Source of the DNA: JBBFMJ01 sp037441225
GTDB taxonomy: Bacteria; Acidobacteriota; Thermoanaerobaculia; UBA2201
Length of the DNA: 58,746 nucleotides
Assembly: GCA_037441225.1 (NCBI GenBank)
Contig: JBBISU010000017.1
Span: 1-58,746 of the forward strand
Reading direction: 5' to 3'
This document shows positions 45,244 to 53,472 of the stretch, in pieces. Within the stretch, counting starts at the first letter, position 1. Every line of letters begins with the position of its first letter. Made by a program: the position numbers and the translations under genes. Below the pieces are notes generated by a model that had not been told where the DNA came from, did not search any database, and saw only the letters and a program-made list of their open reading frames with translations.

Positions 45244-46065
45244 TCAAAAATTTTTTGATTTAATTTCTATGAAAGTTATTTCAGGGGGGCAAAAAATTCT
45301 CAAAGGGATGTGGATTGTACCAATTCCCCTTGAGACATATAATTTATTTCCATTTATATTATAAAATCCTCTATAATATTCCCTTCCATGCCCTGGTAAA
45401 AGAAATATTGGACCTAAAAAAGGTAAATCAATTTGCCCACCATGGGTATGACCTGAAAGGAGTAAATCAGCAGAAAAATTTAATTTTCCTTTTTCCCAAA
45501 AAAGTGGATTGTGTGAAATGCCAATAACAATTCCATCTTCTTTTAAAAATTTAATTGCTTTTTTTAAATCAGGATAACCAGTTCTAAAATCATCTACACC
45601 AAAGATATATAAAATGTTCCCTCCAAAAATTAGCTTAATTGAACTGTTGTTTAAAAGTTCAATAGCGCTTTCCTTTAAAACCCTTATTACTTTTTTTGTT
45701 CCTAAATAATTATCATGGTTTCCCAGTACACCCCATTTCCCCAATGGTGGATTAAAATTATTAAAGGGAAGAAAAACATCCTTTAAATAATTTAAAGAGG
45801 CATAAATATAATCGCCACCAAAAATAATTAAATCTGGCTTTAAGTAATTAACATTTTTTGATATTTTTTTTATAAATTCAAAGGAAGTAAAGGGTCCTCT
45901 ATGCAAGTCCGTTAAAAAAACTATCTTTAATGGATTCCCTTTCCATTTCTCTGATTTTAAGAATATTTTTTCAATTTTGTATTTTTTCTTTTCATAAAAA
46001 CCATAAGAAAAAAAAGATACTCCAAAAATTCCTAATAAATAAAATAGGAAACTTCTTCTTGAAAT
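45244..46065 (-). CDS. Tat-exported metallophosphoesterase with apparent ATT start
   Basis: YkuE/YaeI-type calcineurin-like phosphoesterase. Metal motifs: FLTDLHRG (D53, H55), IFGGDYIY, LGNHDNY and LSGHTHGGQ. The same frame continues upstream of the first TTG (45906) into SRRSFLFYLLGIFGV, a good twin-arginine signal, and KIVFLTDLHRG. Between the in-frame stop and this signal there is no ATG, GTG or TTG, only ATT codons: 46065, overlapping the S4 gene stop, or 46083. ATT 46065 would give M-SRRSFLF and 273 residues. Bacillus YkuE is a known Tat substrate. The substrate here is unknown. Confidence 0.8.
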   Translation of the reverse strand: MSRRSFLFYLLGIFGVSFFSYGFYEKKKYKIEKIFLKSEKWKGNPLKIVFLTDLHRGPFTSFEFIKKISKNVNYLKPDLIIFGGDYIYASLNYLKDVFLPFNNFNPPLGKWGVLGNHDNYLGTKKVIRVLKESAIELLNNSSIKLIFGGNILYIFGVDDFRTGYPDLKKAIKFLKEDGIVIGISHNPLFWEKGKLNFSADLLLSGHTHGGQIDLPFLGPIFLLPGHGREYYRGFYNINGNKLYVSRGIGTIHIPLRIFCPPEITFIEIKSKNF

Positions 46066-46463
46066 TAAAGGCTTCTTTTTAATCTTCTAAGCTTCCTTCT
46101 TTCTTTTTTATCTGGCTTTTTTTCTGGCGTCCACATTTCTTTAAGTGTCTTGTCCAGTTTGTATCTTTCAATTATTTCAGGGGTTGGATATGGAACAATT
46201 ATTTCTACCTTTTTCCTTGCTTCTGCCTTTGGAATATGTTTATCCAAAAGTTCTAATACTTTTAAAACCTTTTCCCCATACTCATATTTTATTGATATTT
46301 CATCACCAACTTTGACTTTATGGGATGGTTTGACTTCAATACCATTAACCTTAACTCTTCCAAGTTCTATTGCTTTCTTTGCTTGATTTCTTGTCTTAAA
46401 GATACAAGAAAAATCTAAAAATTGGTCTAATCTTACAAATTTTTCTTCCACTACCAAATACAA
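46065..46463 (-). CDS. S4-domain RNA-binding protein (Hsp15/RqcP-like)
   Basis: Up to 132 residues with an S4 domain at the N-terminus (RLDQFLDFSCIFKTRNQAKK, GRVKVNGIEVKPSHKVKVGDEI) and a basic C-terminal tail (PDKKERRKLRRLKR). Such small S4 proteins (Hsp15, RqcP) bind stalled 50S subunits or tRNA-nascent-chain complexes. The start is uncertain: TTG 46463, or GTG 46451, which shares a base with the stop of the preceding gene (TAGTG) and keeps the whole domain. Confidence 0.8.
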   Translation of the reverse strand: MYLVVEEKFVRLDQFLDFSCIFKTRNQAKKAIELGRVKVNGIEVKPSHKVKVGDEISIKYEYGEKVLKVLELLDKHIPKAEARKKVEIIVPYPTPEIIERYKLDKTLKEMWTPEKKPDKKERRKLRRLKRSL

Positions 46464-47317
46464 TCTATATCAGGCATAACAGAAAAAGCTGCTTCTATAT
46501 ATGTTGGATCATTTAAACCATTATCTACCTTTGATGCATAAGCCATAACAGCTGGAATAATTGGATCTGGATTTGTTGGGTCATTATCAACATAACTTGA
46601 AACTTCAATTATTGCTTTATAACCTTCTCCTTCAACTCCAAGTTGAGTTAATATTCCATTTATTTGATAATGGGCAAGAGGTCCTAATGTAACAGGAATT
46701 TCTCCAACTAAATTGTTAGAAGGAGAATAAACTTTTATTGAAATTGTCTCTGTTAATCTATCAGATATATTTAAAATTCCTAAATTTGTTCTGTATTTAT
46801 CATTTTGATCAAGTCCCCATAAATACAATTTATCAAGCCCATCTTCTGAATAATTTTCATCTGCATAATAATACCAGGGAATCCCTGGAATTCCTTGTCC
46901 AAAAGTTCCTTTGTTTTCTGGATCAGGTGTATAGGTCCTTGAAGTAACCAATATGCTTGCTTCTTCTCCTGCTGTATTTTCTCCCCAAACAATTAAAGCA
47001 CCAACTTGATAGGTAGGAAAATAAGTTCCCAAAACATCTTTTATTGTAAAAGTATTTCCTGCTGCAATTGTTTGAGAAACTTGTGCTTCAATTGGATTTG
47101 ATGCAGAACCCTCTGTGCCTGAAGGAATGAATTGAAGAGTTATTTTAATTGGGAAAGAATTTGGGTTGAAAATAAACAAATCACTTTGCCAAAAAGAGCC
47201 ACCTGCACCTGAGGTCTTTGCAACAGCAGGAATTATTACTGCTTCTGCTGCTCTAAAAAAACCAAAGGAAAAAATTCCAAAACTTAAAAATAACAAAAAA
47301 ATAAAAAACCTTTTCAT
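46451..47317 (-). CDS. Secreted beta-rich protein of unknown function
   Basis: 288 residues. A signal peptide (MKRFFIFLLFLSFGIFSF... ending AEA) is followed by IIPAVAKTSGAGGSFWQSDL and FIFNPNSFPIKITLQFIPSG. This opening ('P.va...GagGs.w.sDl.i.Np....ti...f.P') is typical of secreted proteins that I associate with Acidobacteria-like genomes. The body is predicted all-beta with many Asn, Thr and Gly, resembling an IgG-like or fibrous domain. It has an AGGAGG site. No enzyme motif seen. Confidence 0.72.
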   Translation of the reverse strand: MKRFFIFLLFLSFGIFSFGFFRAAEAVIIPAVAKTSGAGGSFWQSDLFIFNPNSFPIKITLQFIPSGTEGSASNPIEAQVSQTIAAGNTFTIKDVLGTYFPTYQVGALIVWGENTAGEEASILVTSRTYTPDPENKGTFGQGIPGIPWYYYADENYSEDGLDKLYLWGLDQNDKYRTNLGILNISDRLTETISIKVYSPSNNLVGEIPVTLGPLAHYQINGILTQLGVEGEGYKAIIEVSSYVDNDPTNPDPIIPAVMAYASKVDNGLNDPTYIEAAFSVMPDIDCIW

Positions 47318-47409
47318 TTAAACCTCCTAAAATTTTTTATTATATTAACATAAAATTTAAAAAATTTAAAGGATTTCTTTTTATTTAAAAAAAATCTCAA
47401 TTAAAGATA

Positions 47410-47444
47410 ACCCATCACCCATACCCCATAACTCGTAACCATCA
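47410..47444. repeat. Degenerate 7-nt tandem repeat
   Basis: Five successive heptamers: ACCCATC, ACCCATA, CCCCATA, ACTCGTA, ACCATCA. They stand out from the surrounding AT-rich spacer by their C-rich strand asymmetry. Similar heptamer arrays occur in intergenic DNA of various bacteria; no function is known to me. Confidence 0.55.
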
Positions 47445-47470
47445 GTTAGGTTTAAAAATTAAAAATATGG

Positions 47471-47476
47471 TAAAAT
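47471..47476 (+). promoter_or_regulatory. -10 box of a short-leader promoter
   Basis: TAAAAT lies 8 nt before the ATG at 47485, which is preferred to the ATG at 47467 since the latter would sit upstream of this box. There is no ribosome site and no clear -35 element. Confidence 0.4.
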
Positions 47477-47484
47477 ATTGTGTT

Positions 47485-48105
47485 ATGGAAAAAAGTGAAA
47501 GACATCAGATTAAAAGAAATGAAATTTTGGTTTTGTTGGAAAAGGGTTATGATTTAATCCTGAAATACAAAAAGGAAATTTTATACTTTTTCCTTGTAAT
47601 TTTTGCAATTTCTTTGCTTCTTTGGGGATTTATTTCCTATAAAAATTTAAGGGCAAAACATGCTGGGATGCTTTTATCCCAAGCCCTTTCAGAAGACAGT
47701 ATTAATTATGAAAAATTAAAAAATATTTCAACAAAATACAAAAATACATTGGCAGGAAAGGAAGCAGATCTTTTAATAGAAATTAAAGATGGAAAGGACC
47801 CACAAAGAACTTCAAAAAAGATTGATAATTTATTAGGAAAAATAAAAGATCCAATAATGAGAGGAATATTAATTGCAAATAAGATAGAGATTAACATAAA
47901 TTTAAAAAGATATGAAGAAGCATTAAATTTTTTAAAAGATGAAAAGGATTCAATATCAGAAGATTTTTATTTATTTTTAAATGCCAAAATATTGGAATAT
48001 GAAGGAAAAACAGAAGAAGCAAAAGCACAATACCAGCGCCTTATAAATGAATTTCAAGATTCAAATTTAAGGTATTTGGCACAACAAAGAATGAATGTCC
48101 TTTAA
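47485..48105 (+). CDS. YfgM/TPR-type membrane-anchored protein
   Basis: About 206 residues from ATG 47485 (MEKSERHQIKRNE). A short cytoplasmic part is followed by a single membrane helix (ILYFFLVIFAISLLLWGFI) and a periplasmic TPR-like domain (AGMLLSQALSEDSINYEKL, EEALNFLKDEK, EEAKAQYQRLINEFQDSNLR). This layout matches the YfgM-like (TPR_21) family, ancillary SecYEG/chaperone-linked proteins in E. coli. It overlaps deoB by 11 nt. Confidence 0.75.
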   Translation: MEKSERHQIKRNEILVLLEKGYDLILKYKKEILYFFLVIFAISLLLWGFISYKNLRAKHAGMLLSQALSEDSINYEKLKNISTKYKNTLAGKEADLLIEIKDGKDPQRTSKKIDNLLGKIKDPIMRGILIANKIEININLKRYEEALNFLKDEKDSISEDFYLFLNAKILEYEGKTEEAKAQYQRLINEFQDSNLRYLAQQRMNVL

Positions 48106-49249
48106 TTTTCAAATATTTATTTTTCTTTTAGATGGTTTAGGTATAGGAGCACAAAGTGATAGTTTTAAATTTGGCGATGAAGGGGCAAATACTTTAAATA
48201 ATTTAATAAAAAAAACAAATTTTGATTTTATTAATTTAAAAAAATTTGGTCTTTTTTATTTTACAGATTTTAAGATTAAAGGTATCGCAAGTGGGGGAAA
48301 ACTTTATCAAGTATCAAAAGGAAAAGACACTTCCTCTGGGCACTGGGAACTTATGGGGGTTCCAGTAAGTTTTTCATTTCCAACATACCCGGAGGGCTTT
48401 CCTGATAAAATCATTAAAGAATTTGAAAGAAAAACAAAAAGAAAAGTCATTGGAAATAAGCCTGCTTCTGGAACAGAAATTATAAAAGAATTGGGAGAAG
48501 AACACATTAAAACAGGAGCTTTGATTGTTTATACATCTGCTGATTCTGTCTTCCAGATTGCTGCTTGTGAGGATATAATTCCAGTGGAAGAATTGTACAA
48601 ATATTGTGAAATTGCAAGGGAAATTTTAAAAGAACCCCATAATGTATTAAGAGTAATTGCAAGGCCCTTTAAAAAAATAAATGGAAACTTTATAAGAACA
48701 GAAAATAGAAAGGATTTTTCATTAAAACCACCAGAAAAGACCTTTTTAAAACTATTACAAGAAAGAGGGGGAAAAATTTTAGGAATTGGAAAGATAAAAG
48801 ACATCTTTGCAGAAGAAGGAATAACTGAAAACTGGAAGTATAATACATTGGAAGAAGGGTTAAATTTTTTTAAAAAAAGTTTAAATGAAAGTTTCACTTT
48901 GACCTTTTTAAATTTGGTTGATTTTGATACAAAATATGGGCACAGAAGGGATGTGGAGGGCTTTGCAAGTGCATTAAAGGAAGTGGATGATTTTCTGTTA
49001 GAAATTTTAAATTCTTTAAAGGAAAATCAAATTTTTGTTTTAACAGCAGACCATGGATGTGACCCAACTTATAAAGGAACTGATCATACAAGAGAGTTTG
49101 TTCCCTGTCTTTTTTATGGAAGTAAAATAAAGGAGGGAATTTATTTAAAGGATGAACCACAAAGTTTTCTTGCATATACATTATCTTATATTTTAAACTT
49201 AAATTTTTATAAAGAAAATGGCTGGGGACCAGAGATTTTTAATGTTTAA
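48095..49249 (+). CDS. deoB: Phosphopentomutase DeoB
   Basis: Interconverts ribose-1-P/ribose-5-P and the deoxy forms, linking nucleoside salvage to central metabolism. 384 residues of alkaline-phosphatase fold. Metal ligands lie in FLLDGLGIGA and TADHGCDPTYKGTDHTRE; the substrate region contains GKDTSSGHWELMG (nucleophile Thr), YTSADSVFQIAAHE-like YTSADSVFQIAACE, and NLVDFDTKYGHRRD. All are DeoB hallmarks. The ATG at 48095 lies inside the upstream gene. Confidence 0.94.
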   Translation: MSFNFQIFIFLLDGLGIGAQSDSFKFGDEGANTLNNLIKKTNFDFINLKKFGLFYFTDFKIKGIASGGKLYQVSKGKDTSSGHWELMGVPVSFSFPTYPEGFPDKIIKEFERKTKRKVIGNKPASGTEIIKELGEEHIKTGALIVYTSADSVFQIAACEDIIPVEELYKYCEIAREILKEPHNVLRVIARPFKKINGNFIRTENRKDFSLKPPEKTFLKLLQERGGKILGIGKIKDIFAEEGITENWKYNTLEEGLNFFKKSLNESFTLTFLNLVDFDTKYGHRRDVEGFASALKEVDDFLLEILNSLKENQIFVLTADHGCDPTYKGTDHTREFVPCLFYGSKIKEGIYLKDEPQSFLAYTLSYILNLNFYKENGWGPEIFNV

Positions 49250-49287
49250 ATCTAAATTAAATTTCTTTTTTAAAAGTATAAGTTAAG

Positions 49288-52218
49288 ATGGTTTTGATTT
49301 TCCTTATCCTGACTTTATCATTTCTCATTTTTCTAACCTTAAAAAGATTTGATTTTAGTATTTCAAAAAAAGCAATTATTTTGTCATCCCTTCAATCACT
49401 TGTTATATCAATTTCACTTGGATATTATTTCTGGGTCTGGCAGAGCAAATTCCCACAAAAATTTCCATACCCAATTTCTGGAAATGTTTCCTTTGAATTT
49501 GAAAACAAGGACTCAGACATAATCTCAATTTATTTTTGCATTATAATTTTTTTGATTTCTCTTATTTTTTTAAAAAATCTTTATGAAAAATTTGAAGAAA
49601 GCACAAATTTTGGATACATAAGTTTAATCCCTTTTACACTCCTTTTAGGTCAATGGATAAAAGAAGAAGATACAAAATATTTGCTCTTTGTTTCTTTAAT
49701 CTTTGTTTTAGTTGACATTTTAATTAAAACAATTTTGAAAAACTTAATTAAAAAAAATAAAATAAAATTAGAAGATTTTCCTACTCTTTATGAAAAAACA
49801 ATTCTAACCTTTTTCTTTTTCCTATTTTCCTCCTTTGGAATTTTTCTTATCTTTAATAGAGTTGGGATTTTTATATCTTTAAAAATTGTTATTCTTTTTA
49901 TCTTAATTTTGATTTTCCTTTTAATTTTATTGAAGAAAAAAATTGATTTTTTTCTCATATCAAGCCAGCTTGGGCTGCCCTTCATACTTTCTGTTTTTGT
50001 TGCACCAATTATAATATTTTCAAATGGAAGTAAAGGATATTTTCCATATAAAAATTTAAACTATTTTATAATATTTATACTTTTTATTTTTTGCATTTAT
50101 CTTGTTTTAAAAAAATTTTTCATAAAAGAAAAAGAATGCCTATCAAAAATCGTTGCTCCTTCATCTATTCTTTTAGTTTTAATTTTAATTTTGTCTGCAC
50201 CTTATAACTGGCAGGAGGTTTTAAAAGATGATTTCCATTCTGGGCATATATTTCTTCCTTGGTACCTTTTAAAAGAATTTAAAATGACCCCTTTCCTTGA
50301 AGTTCAGCCACCTTATGGATTATCAAATTATTTGCCTGGATTTTTATCATATATATTTTATGATGGAACTTATTCTGGAATTACAATGATTATAAACCAT
50401 TTTATTGCCATATTCCTTTTTATTTTATTCTTTACATTAAAAAAAGAAATTGGTTTATACATACCAATAATTTTGTTGATTTCTGGAAAACAATTCTTCA
50501 CATTATTATATACAGCATATTTTCTTTCAACTGCAATTTTTTTATTCTTATTAAATTCAAAATTAAAAAAACACTATCTATTTTTCTTATGGCTTTTTTC
50601 TTCTCTATTCTTATTTTTATATGATGTACCAGATGGTGCACCTTTAATTTTAGGAACAATTCCTTTTGGGATATTCCTTTTTCTTGAGGGATTAAAAAAT
50701 CATAAGAAAAATTTTATAAAACTTTTAGGAATATTCTTCTTAATTTTAATTATTTTATTCATTTTTTCAGATTTTGAAAAAATATTTTTAAACCAAATTG
50801 AATATTTAAAAGAAAATGCAAAAGTGAATTCATTAGCACAAGGAATAAAATGGGATTTTCCTCAAGGGAAAGAAAGAGTAACATTAGGTCCTTTATGGCA
50901 GTTTTTAAGATTTTTCTGGCTCTTTATTCTTCCAGTACTTTTTGCTTTAATTTTATTTAAAAAAAGAGAAATAATTTCAAACAAAAAAATTTTATTTCTT
51001 TCAATTTTTTTAATAATTTCAATTATTTTTTTAATCCCCCGTGCATCTGGAAGAATAGACAAAATGGAACTCTCAAGGCCCTATATGCCAAATTTTTTGC
51101 TATTTTTTGTCTTCCCAATTGTTTTAATTCAATTTATAAAAAAAGAAAATATAACTTATTTTATTTTATTATTTTCAATAATAATTGGTGCAATTGGATA
51201 CCCAGGCATTCCACTAAAACATACAAAAATGACACTTGAAAATGTAAAAATTTATAAACCAGAAAATACAATCTCTGAAAAAGAAGAAGGATTTTGTGCA
51301 ATTGGAGAAGAAGTTTTAATGGAAAAAAAACAACTTGAAAGGCAGAAGAATTTAAAAATGACAATAAAAAATTTAATTGAAAGTGGAGAAACCTTTTATA
51401 ACACAACAAACCACAATGCAGATTATTTCATCCAGTGTCTTCCATCACCTGTAAAAAATTATACAATATATGACATATCTTCAAGAAAATTACAAATTGA
51501 AACAATTTATGAATTAAAAGAAAAAAATGTGCCCCTTGTTTTAATTTTGGCAGAAAACTACATATTTGATGGAGGGACTCTTCCTTTCAGAGCATCTGAA
51601 ATTTATTTTTATCTTTTTGAAAATTATATTCCTTTTGAAGGAGATGGTGGATATATATGGATGATTAAAAAAGATAAATTAAATCGCCTTGAAGGCAAAT
51701 ATGAGGTAAAAGATTTGAAAGGACAAATTGAACTTTTAAATAAAGCATTTTTTACAAAAAATTTAAAATATTTGCCTGCTTCCTGGGGCTCATCAATTTC
51801 ATCAATTTCAAAAAATCTTACAAAAGAAGCAGATTTTAAAGATATAAATTTAGTTGATAAAAATGATTTAGAAAAAAGAAGAGATTATTTTATTGTAAAA
51901 GGAGAAGACCCATATCTTGTCTTTGAAATTCCATCTAATTTGAAAGCAGAATATTTTTACATTCAAATAGAAGGGATAAAAGAAAAAAATATAATACAAG
52001 TCTTCTGGGCAAATGATTTATACAGAATCTTTTATCAAGAAAACTCCCAATATTTTTATTCAACAAAAGAAAACAAATACCTCCTTCCCCTCTCATACTC
52101 ACCTACTTATAATATCAAAAGTGAAAGAAGGTTTGTTAGATTTGATTTTAATTCAGATATGGCTTCTTTTATAAAAGTAAAAGACATATCCATCTTTAAA
52201 AGAAAAGAAAATTCCTAA
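49288..52218 (+). CDS. Large polytopic membrane protein, GT-C-like
   Basis: 976 residues. About 18-20 hydrophobic helices fill roughly residues 1-640; a soluble C-terminal part of about 330 residues follows (predicted mixed alpha/beta, then a beta-rich end SYSPTYNIKSERRFVRFDF). In the first large external loop after helix nine or so, LKDDFHSGHIFLPW (D314-D315) followed by QPPYGLSNYLPGFL recalls the acidic loop of GT-C lipid-linked glycosyltransferases. I do not recognise a specific family. A TATAAG box 5 nt before the ATG suggests its own leaderless-type promoter. Confidence 0.6.
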   Translation: MVLIFLILTLSFLIFLTLKRFDFSISKKAIILSSLQSLVISISLGYYFWVWQSKFPQKFPYPISGNVSFEFENKDSDIISIYFCIIIFLISLIFLKNLYEKFEESTNFGYISLIPFTLLLGQWIKEEDTKYLLFVSLIFVLVDILIKTILKNLIKKNKIKLEDFPTLYEKTILTFFFFLFSSFGIFLIFNRVGIFISLKIVILFILILIFLLILLKKKIDFFLISSQLGLPFILSVFVAPIIIFSNGSKGYFPYKNLNYFIIFILFIFCIYLVLKKFFIKEKECLSKIVAPSSILLVLILILSAPYNWQEVLKDDFHSGHIFLPWYLLKEFKMTPFLEVQPPYGLSNYLPGFLSYIFYDGTYSGITMIINHFIAIFLFILFFTLKKEIGLYIPIILLISGKQFFTLLYTAYFLSTAIFLFLLNSKLKKHYLFFLWLFSSLFLFLYDVPDGAPLILGTIPFGIFLFLEGLKNHKKNFIKLLGIFFLILIILFIFSDFEKIFLNQIEYLKENAKVNSLAQGIKWDFPQGKERVTLGPLWQFLRFFWLFILPVLFALILFKKREIISNKKILFLSIFLIISIIFLIPRASGRIDKMELSRPYMPNFLLFFVFPIVLIQFIKKENITYFILLFSIIIGAIGYPGIPLKHTKMTLENVKIYKPENTISEKEEGFCAIGEEVLMEKKQLERQKNLKMTIKNLIESGETFYNTTNHNADYFIQCLPSPVKNYTIYDISSRKLQIETIYELKEKNVPLVLILAENYIFDGGTLPFRASEIYFYLFENYIPFEGDGGYIWMIKKDKLNRLEGKYEVKDLKGQIELLNKAFFTKNLKYLPASWGSSISSISKNLTKEADFKDINLVDKNDLEKRRDYFIVKGEDPYLVFEIPSNLKAEYFYIQIEGIKEKNIIQVFWANDLYRIFYQENSQYFYSTKENKYLLPLSYSPTYNIKSERRFVRFDFNSDMASFIKVKDISIFKRKENS

Positions 52219-52247
52219 AATCTATTTTTTTTAAATAGAATTTTTAG
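52215..52247. terminator. Possible AT-rich terminator hairpin
   Basis: CTAAAATCTATTT, a T-rich loop, then AAATAGAATTTTTAG form an imperfect inverted repeat right at the stop codon of the large membrane protein gene. AT-only stem, so low confidence. Confidence 0.3.
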
Positions 52248-52380
52248 AGAAAAAGGATGCATTTTATTTGTCAAAAAATAAATTAATAAACCGGATTTTA
52301 AAATTTTGATCAACAATGTGAATAAAAGATTTTTAGATTTTTTTAAAAATAAATAAGGTAGTTTACTACACTTAATAAAA

Positions 52381-52716
52381 TCAGCAAGTAAGGTGTAAGG
52401 CTAAAATTGCTTTATCTTTATATTGCTCGTATTCTTTTATTATTTTTTGAGTATTTTTAGATATAATTATTATGTTTTTTTCTTTCATCTTTTCCTTTAA
52501 ATCATCCATAATTTGAACTGCTCCCGAAAATCCATTTCCAATGAGCAAATATTTTATCCCTTCAAAATTTAAAGAAGATAAATCCTCCCAGAAAATTTTA
52601 TGCCCTTCTTTTCTCCACCATTCTGGAATAATTCCTTTAGATGTAATTATTAAATCCTTATCATATTTTATCCCATCTATTTTTATTGAACCAAAATTTA
52701 ATTCCTCAATTTTCAT
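52381..52716 (-). CDS. Mth938-like domain protein (DUF498)
   Basis: 111 residues matching the DUF498/Mth938 family, homologues of mitochondrial complex I assembly factor NDUFAF3. Segments: SIKIDGIKYDKDLIIT, IPEWWRKEGH, YLLIGNGFSGAV and KDKAILALHLTC. The bacterial function is unknown. It overlaps the Cys-rich secreted protein gene by 11 nt. Confidence 0.85.
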   Translation of the reverse strand: MKIEELNFGSIKIDGIKYDKDLIITSKGIIPEWWRKEGHKIFWEDLSSLNFEGIKYLLIGNGFSGAVQIMDDLKEKMKEKNIIIISKNTQKIIKEYEQYKDKAILALHLTC

Positions 52717-53071
52717 TTTTTAAGATCTCAAAACTTTCAGCATGGACTTGAAAAGAACCATCCTTTAGTTGGCAGAATTTCCCCTTTATCTTTACATTTT
52801 TTCCTTCAAGTTTTTCTAATTCTTTATTTTTTTTAGAACAACTACAAAAATCATAAATTTTTTCATCTTCTGTAAAAAGAACACTCTGGCATTTATTACT
52901 TAAATTCAAATCACATCTTTTGCATAAAATCTTTCCTTTTAAAACCCCTTCTTCTGTTTTTATAACTTCCTTAAAGTTTAAACTACAAACTCCTCCTTTA
53001 CCAGAACAATCTGAGGGCTTAAAAGAGTAAAGCAATAGGAAAGATATAATTAAGATAAAATACTTCTTCAT
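52706..53071 (-). CDS. Secreted Cys-rich protein, paralogue A
   Basis: About 121 residues from ATG 53071 (the frame continues to TTG 53092 but adds only lysines and phenylalanines). Signal peptide MKKYFILIISFLLLYSF, then a Cys-rich beta domain: GVLKGKILCKRCDLNLSNKC, VLFTEDEKIYDFCSC, VKIKGKFCQLKDG. The C-x2-C pair and later cysteines align with the neighbour at 53123-53470. The pattern suggests a small OB-like or metal-binding periplasmic domain. Not a family I can name. Confidence 0.7.
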   Translation of the reverse strand: MKKYFILIISFLLLYSFKPSDCSGKGGVCSLNFKEVIKTEEGVLKGKILCKRCDLNLSNKCQSVLFTEDEKIYDFCSCSKKNKELEKLEGKNVKIKGKFCQLKDGSFQVHAESFEILKNEN

Positions 53072-53122
53072 TTTTTTCTTTTTAAAGAACAAAAAATGTT
53101 TAAAAAAAATTCCTGTTTTTAA

Positions 53123-53470
53123 CTACTTAATTTCTTTTAATTCTTTAATATGTATTACTGGATTTCCTTCTTTTGGATAACCAATTTTTCCAGTTACTTC
53201 TACTTTTAAATTTGAATGGGGATCAATTTTTTTATCCTTTATAGAATCAGGACATAACTGGAATATCTTCCCATCTTCTGTTTGCAAAACAGGTGCACAT
53301 TTATCACCTTGATTTAATTTGCAGTGCTGGCAGATAATAGTTCCTTTTAAAGTTCCTTCTTCATACTTTAAAATTTCTTTCCCTTTTAAAGCACAATTTT
53401 CCCCACAAGCAAAAGCCTGTAAAGAAAAAAGAAATAAAACTAATGATAAAACTAATAAAACCTTCTTCAT
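53123..53470 (-). CDS. Secreted Cys-rich protein, paralogue B
   Basis: 115 residues. Signal peptide MKKVLLVLSLVLFLFSLQAFA ends just before a Cys. The mature domain shares G.LKG.I.C..C.LN...KC..VL.TED.KI...C with paralogue A (here GTLKGTIICQHCKLNQGDKC, VLQTEDGKIFQLC), then VTGKIGYPKEGNPVIHI. It has an AAAGGAG site and begins 2 nt after the symporter stop. The two copies probably arose by tandem duplication. Confidence 0.72.
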   Translation of the reverse strand: MKKVLLVLSLVLFLFSLQAFACGENCALKGKEILKYEEGTLKGTIICQHCKLNQGDKCAPVLQTEDGKIFQLCPDSIKDKKIDPHSNLKVEVTGKIGYPKEGNPVIHIKELKEIK

Positions 53471-53472
53471 AA

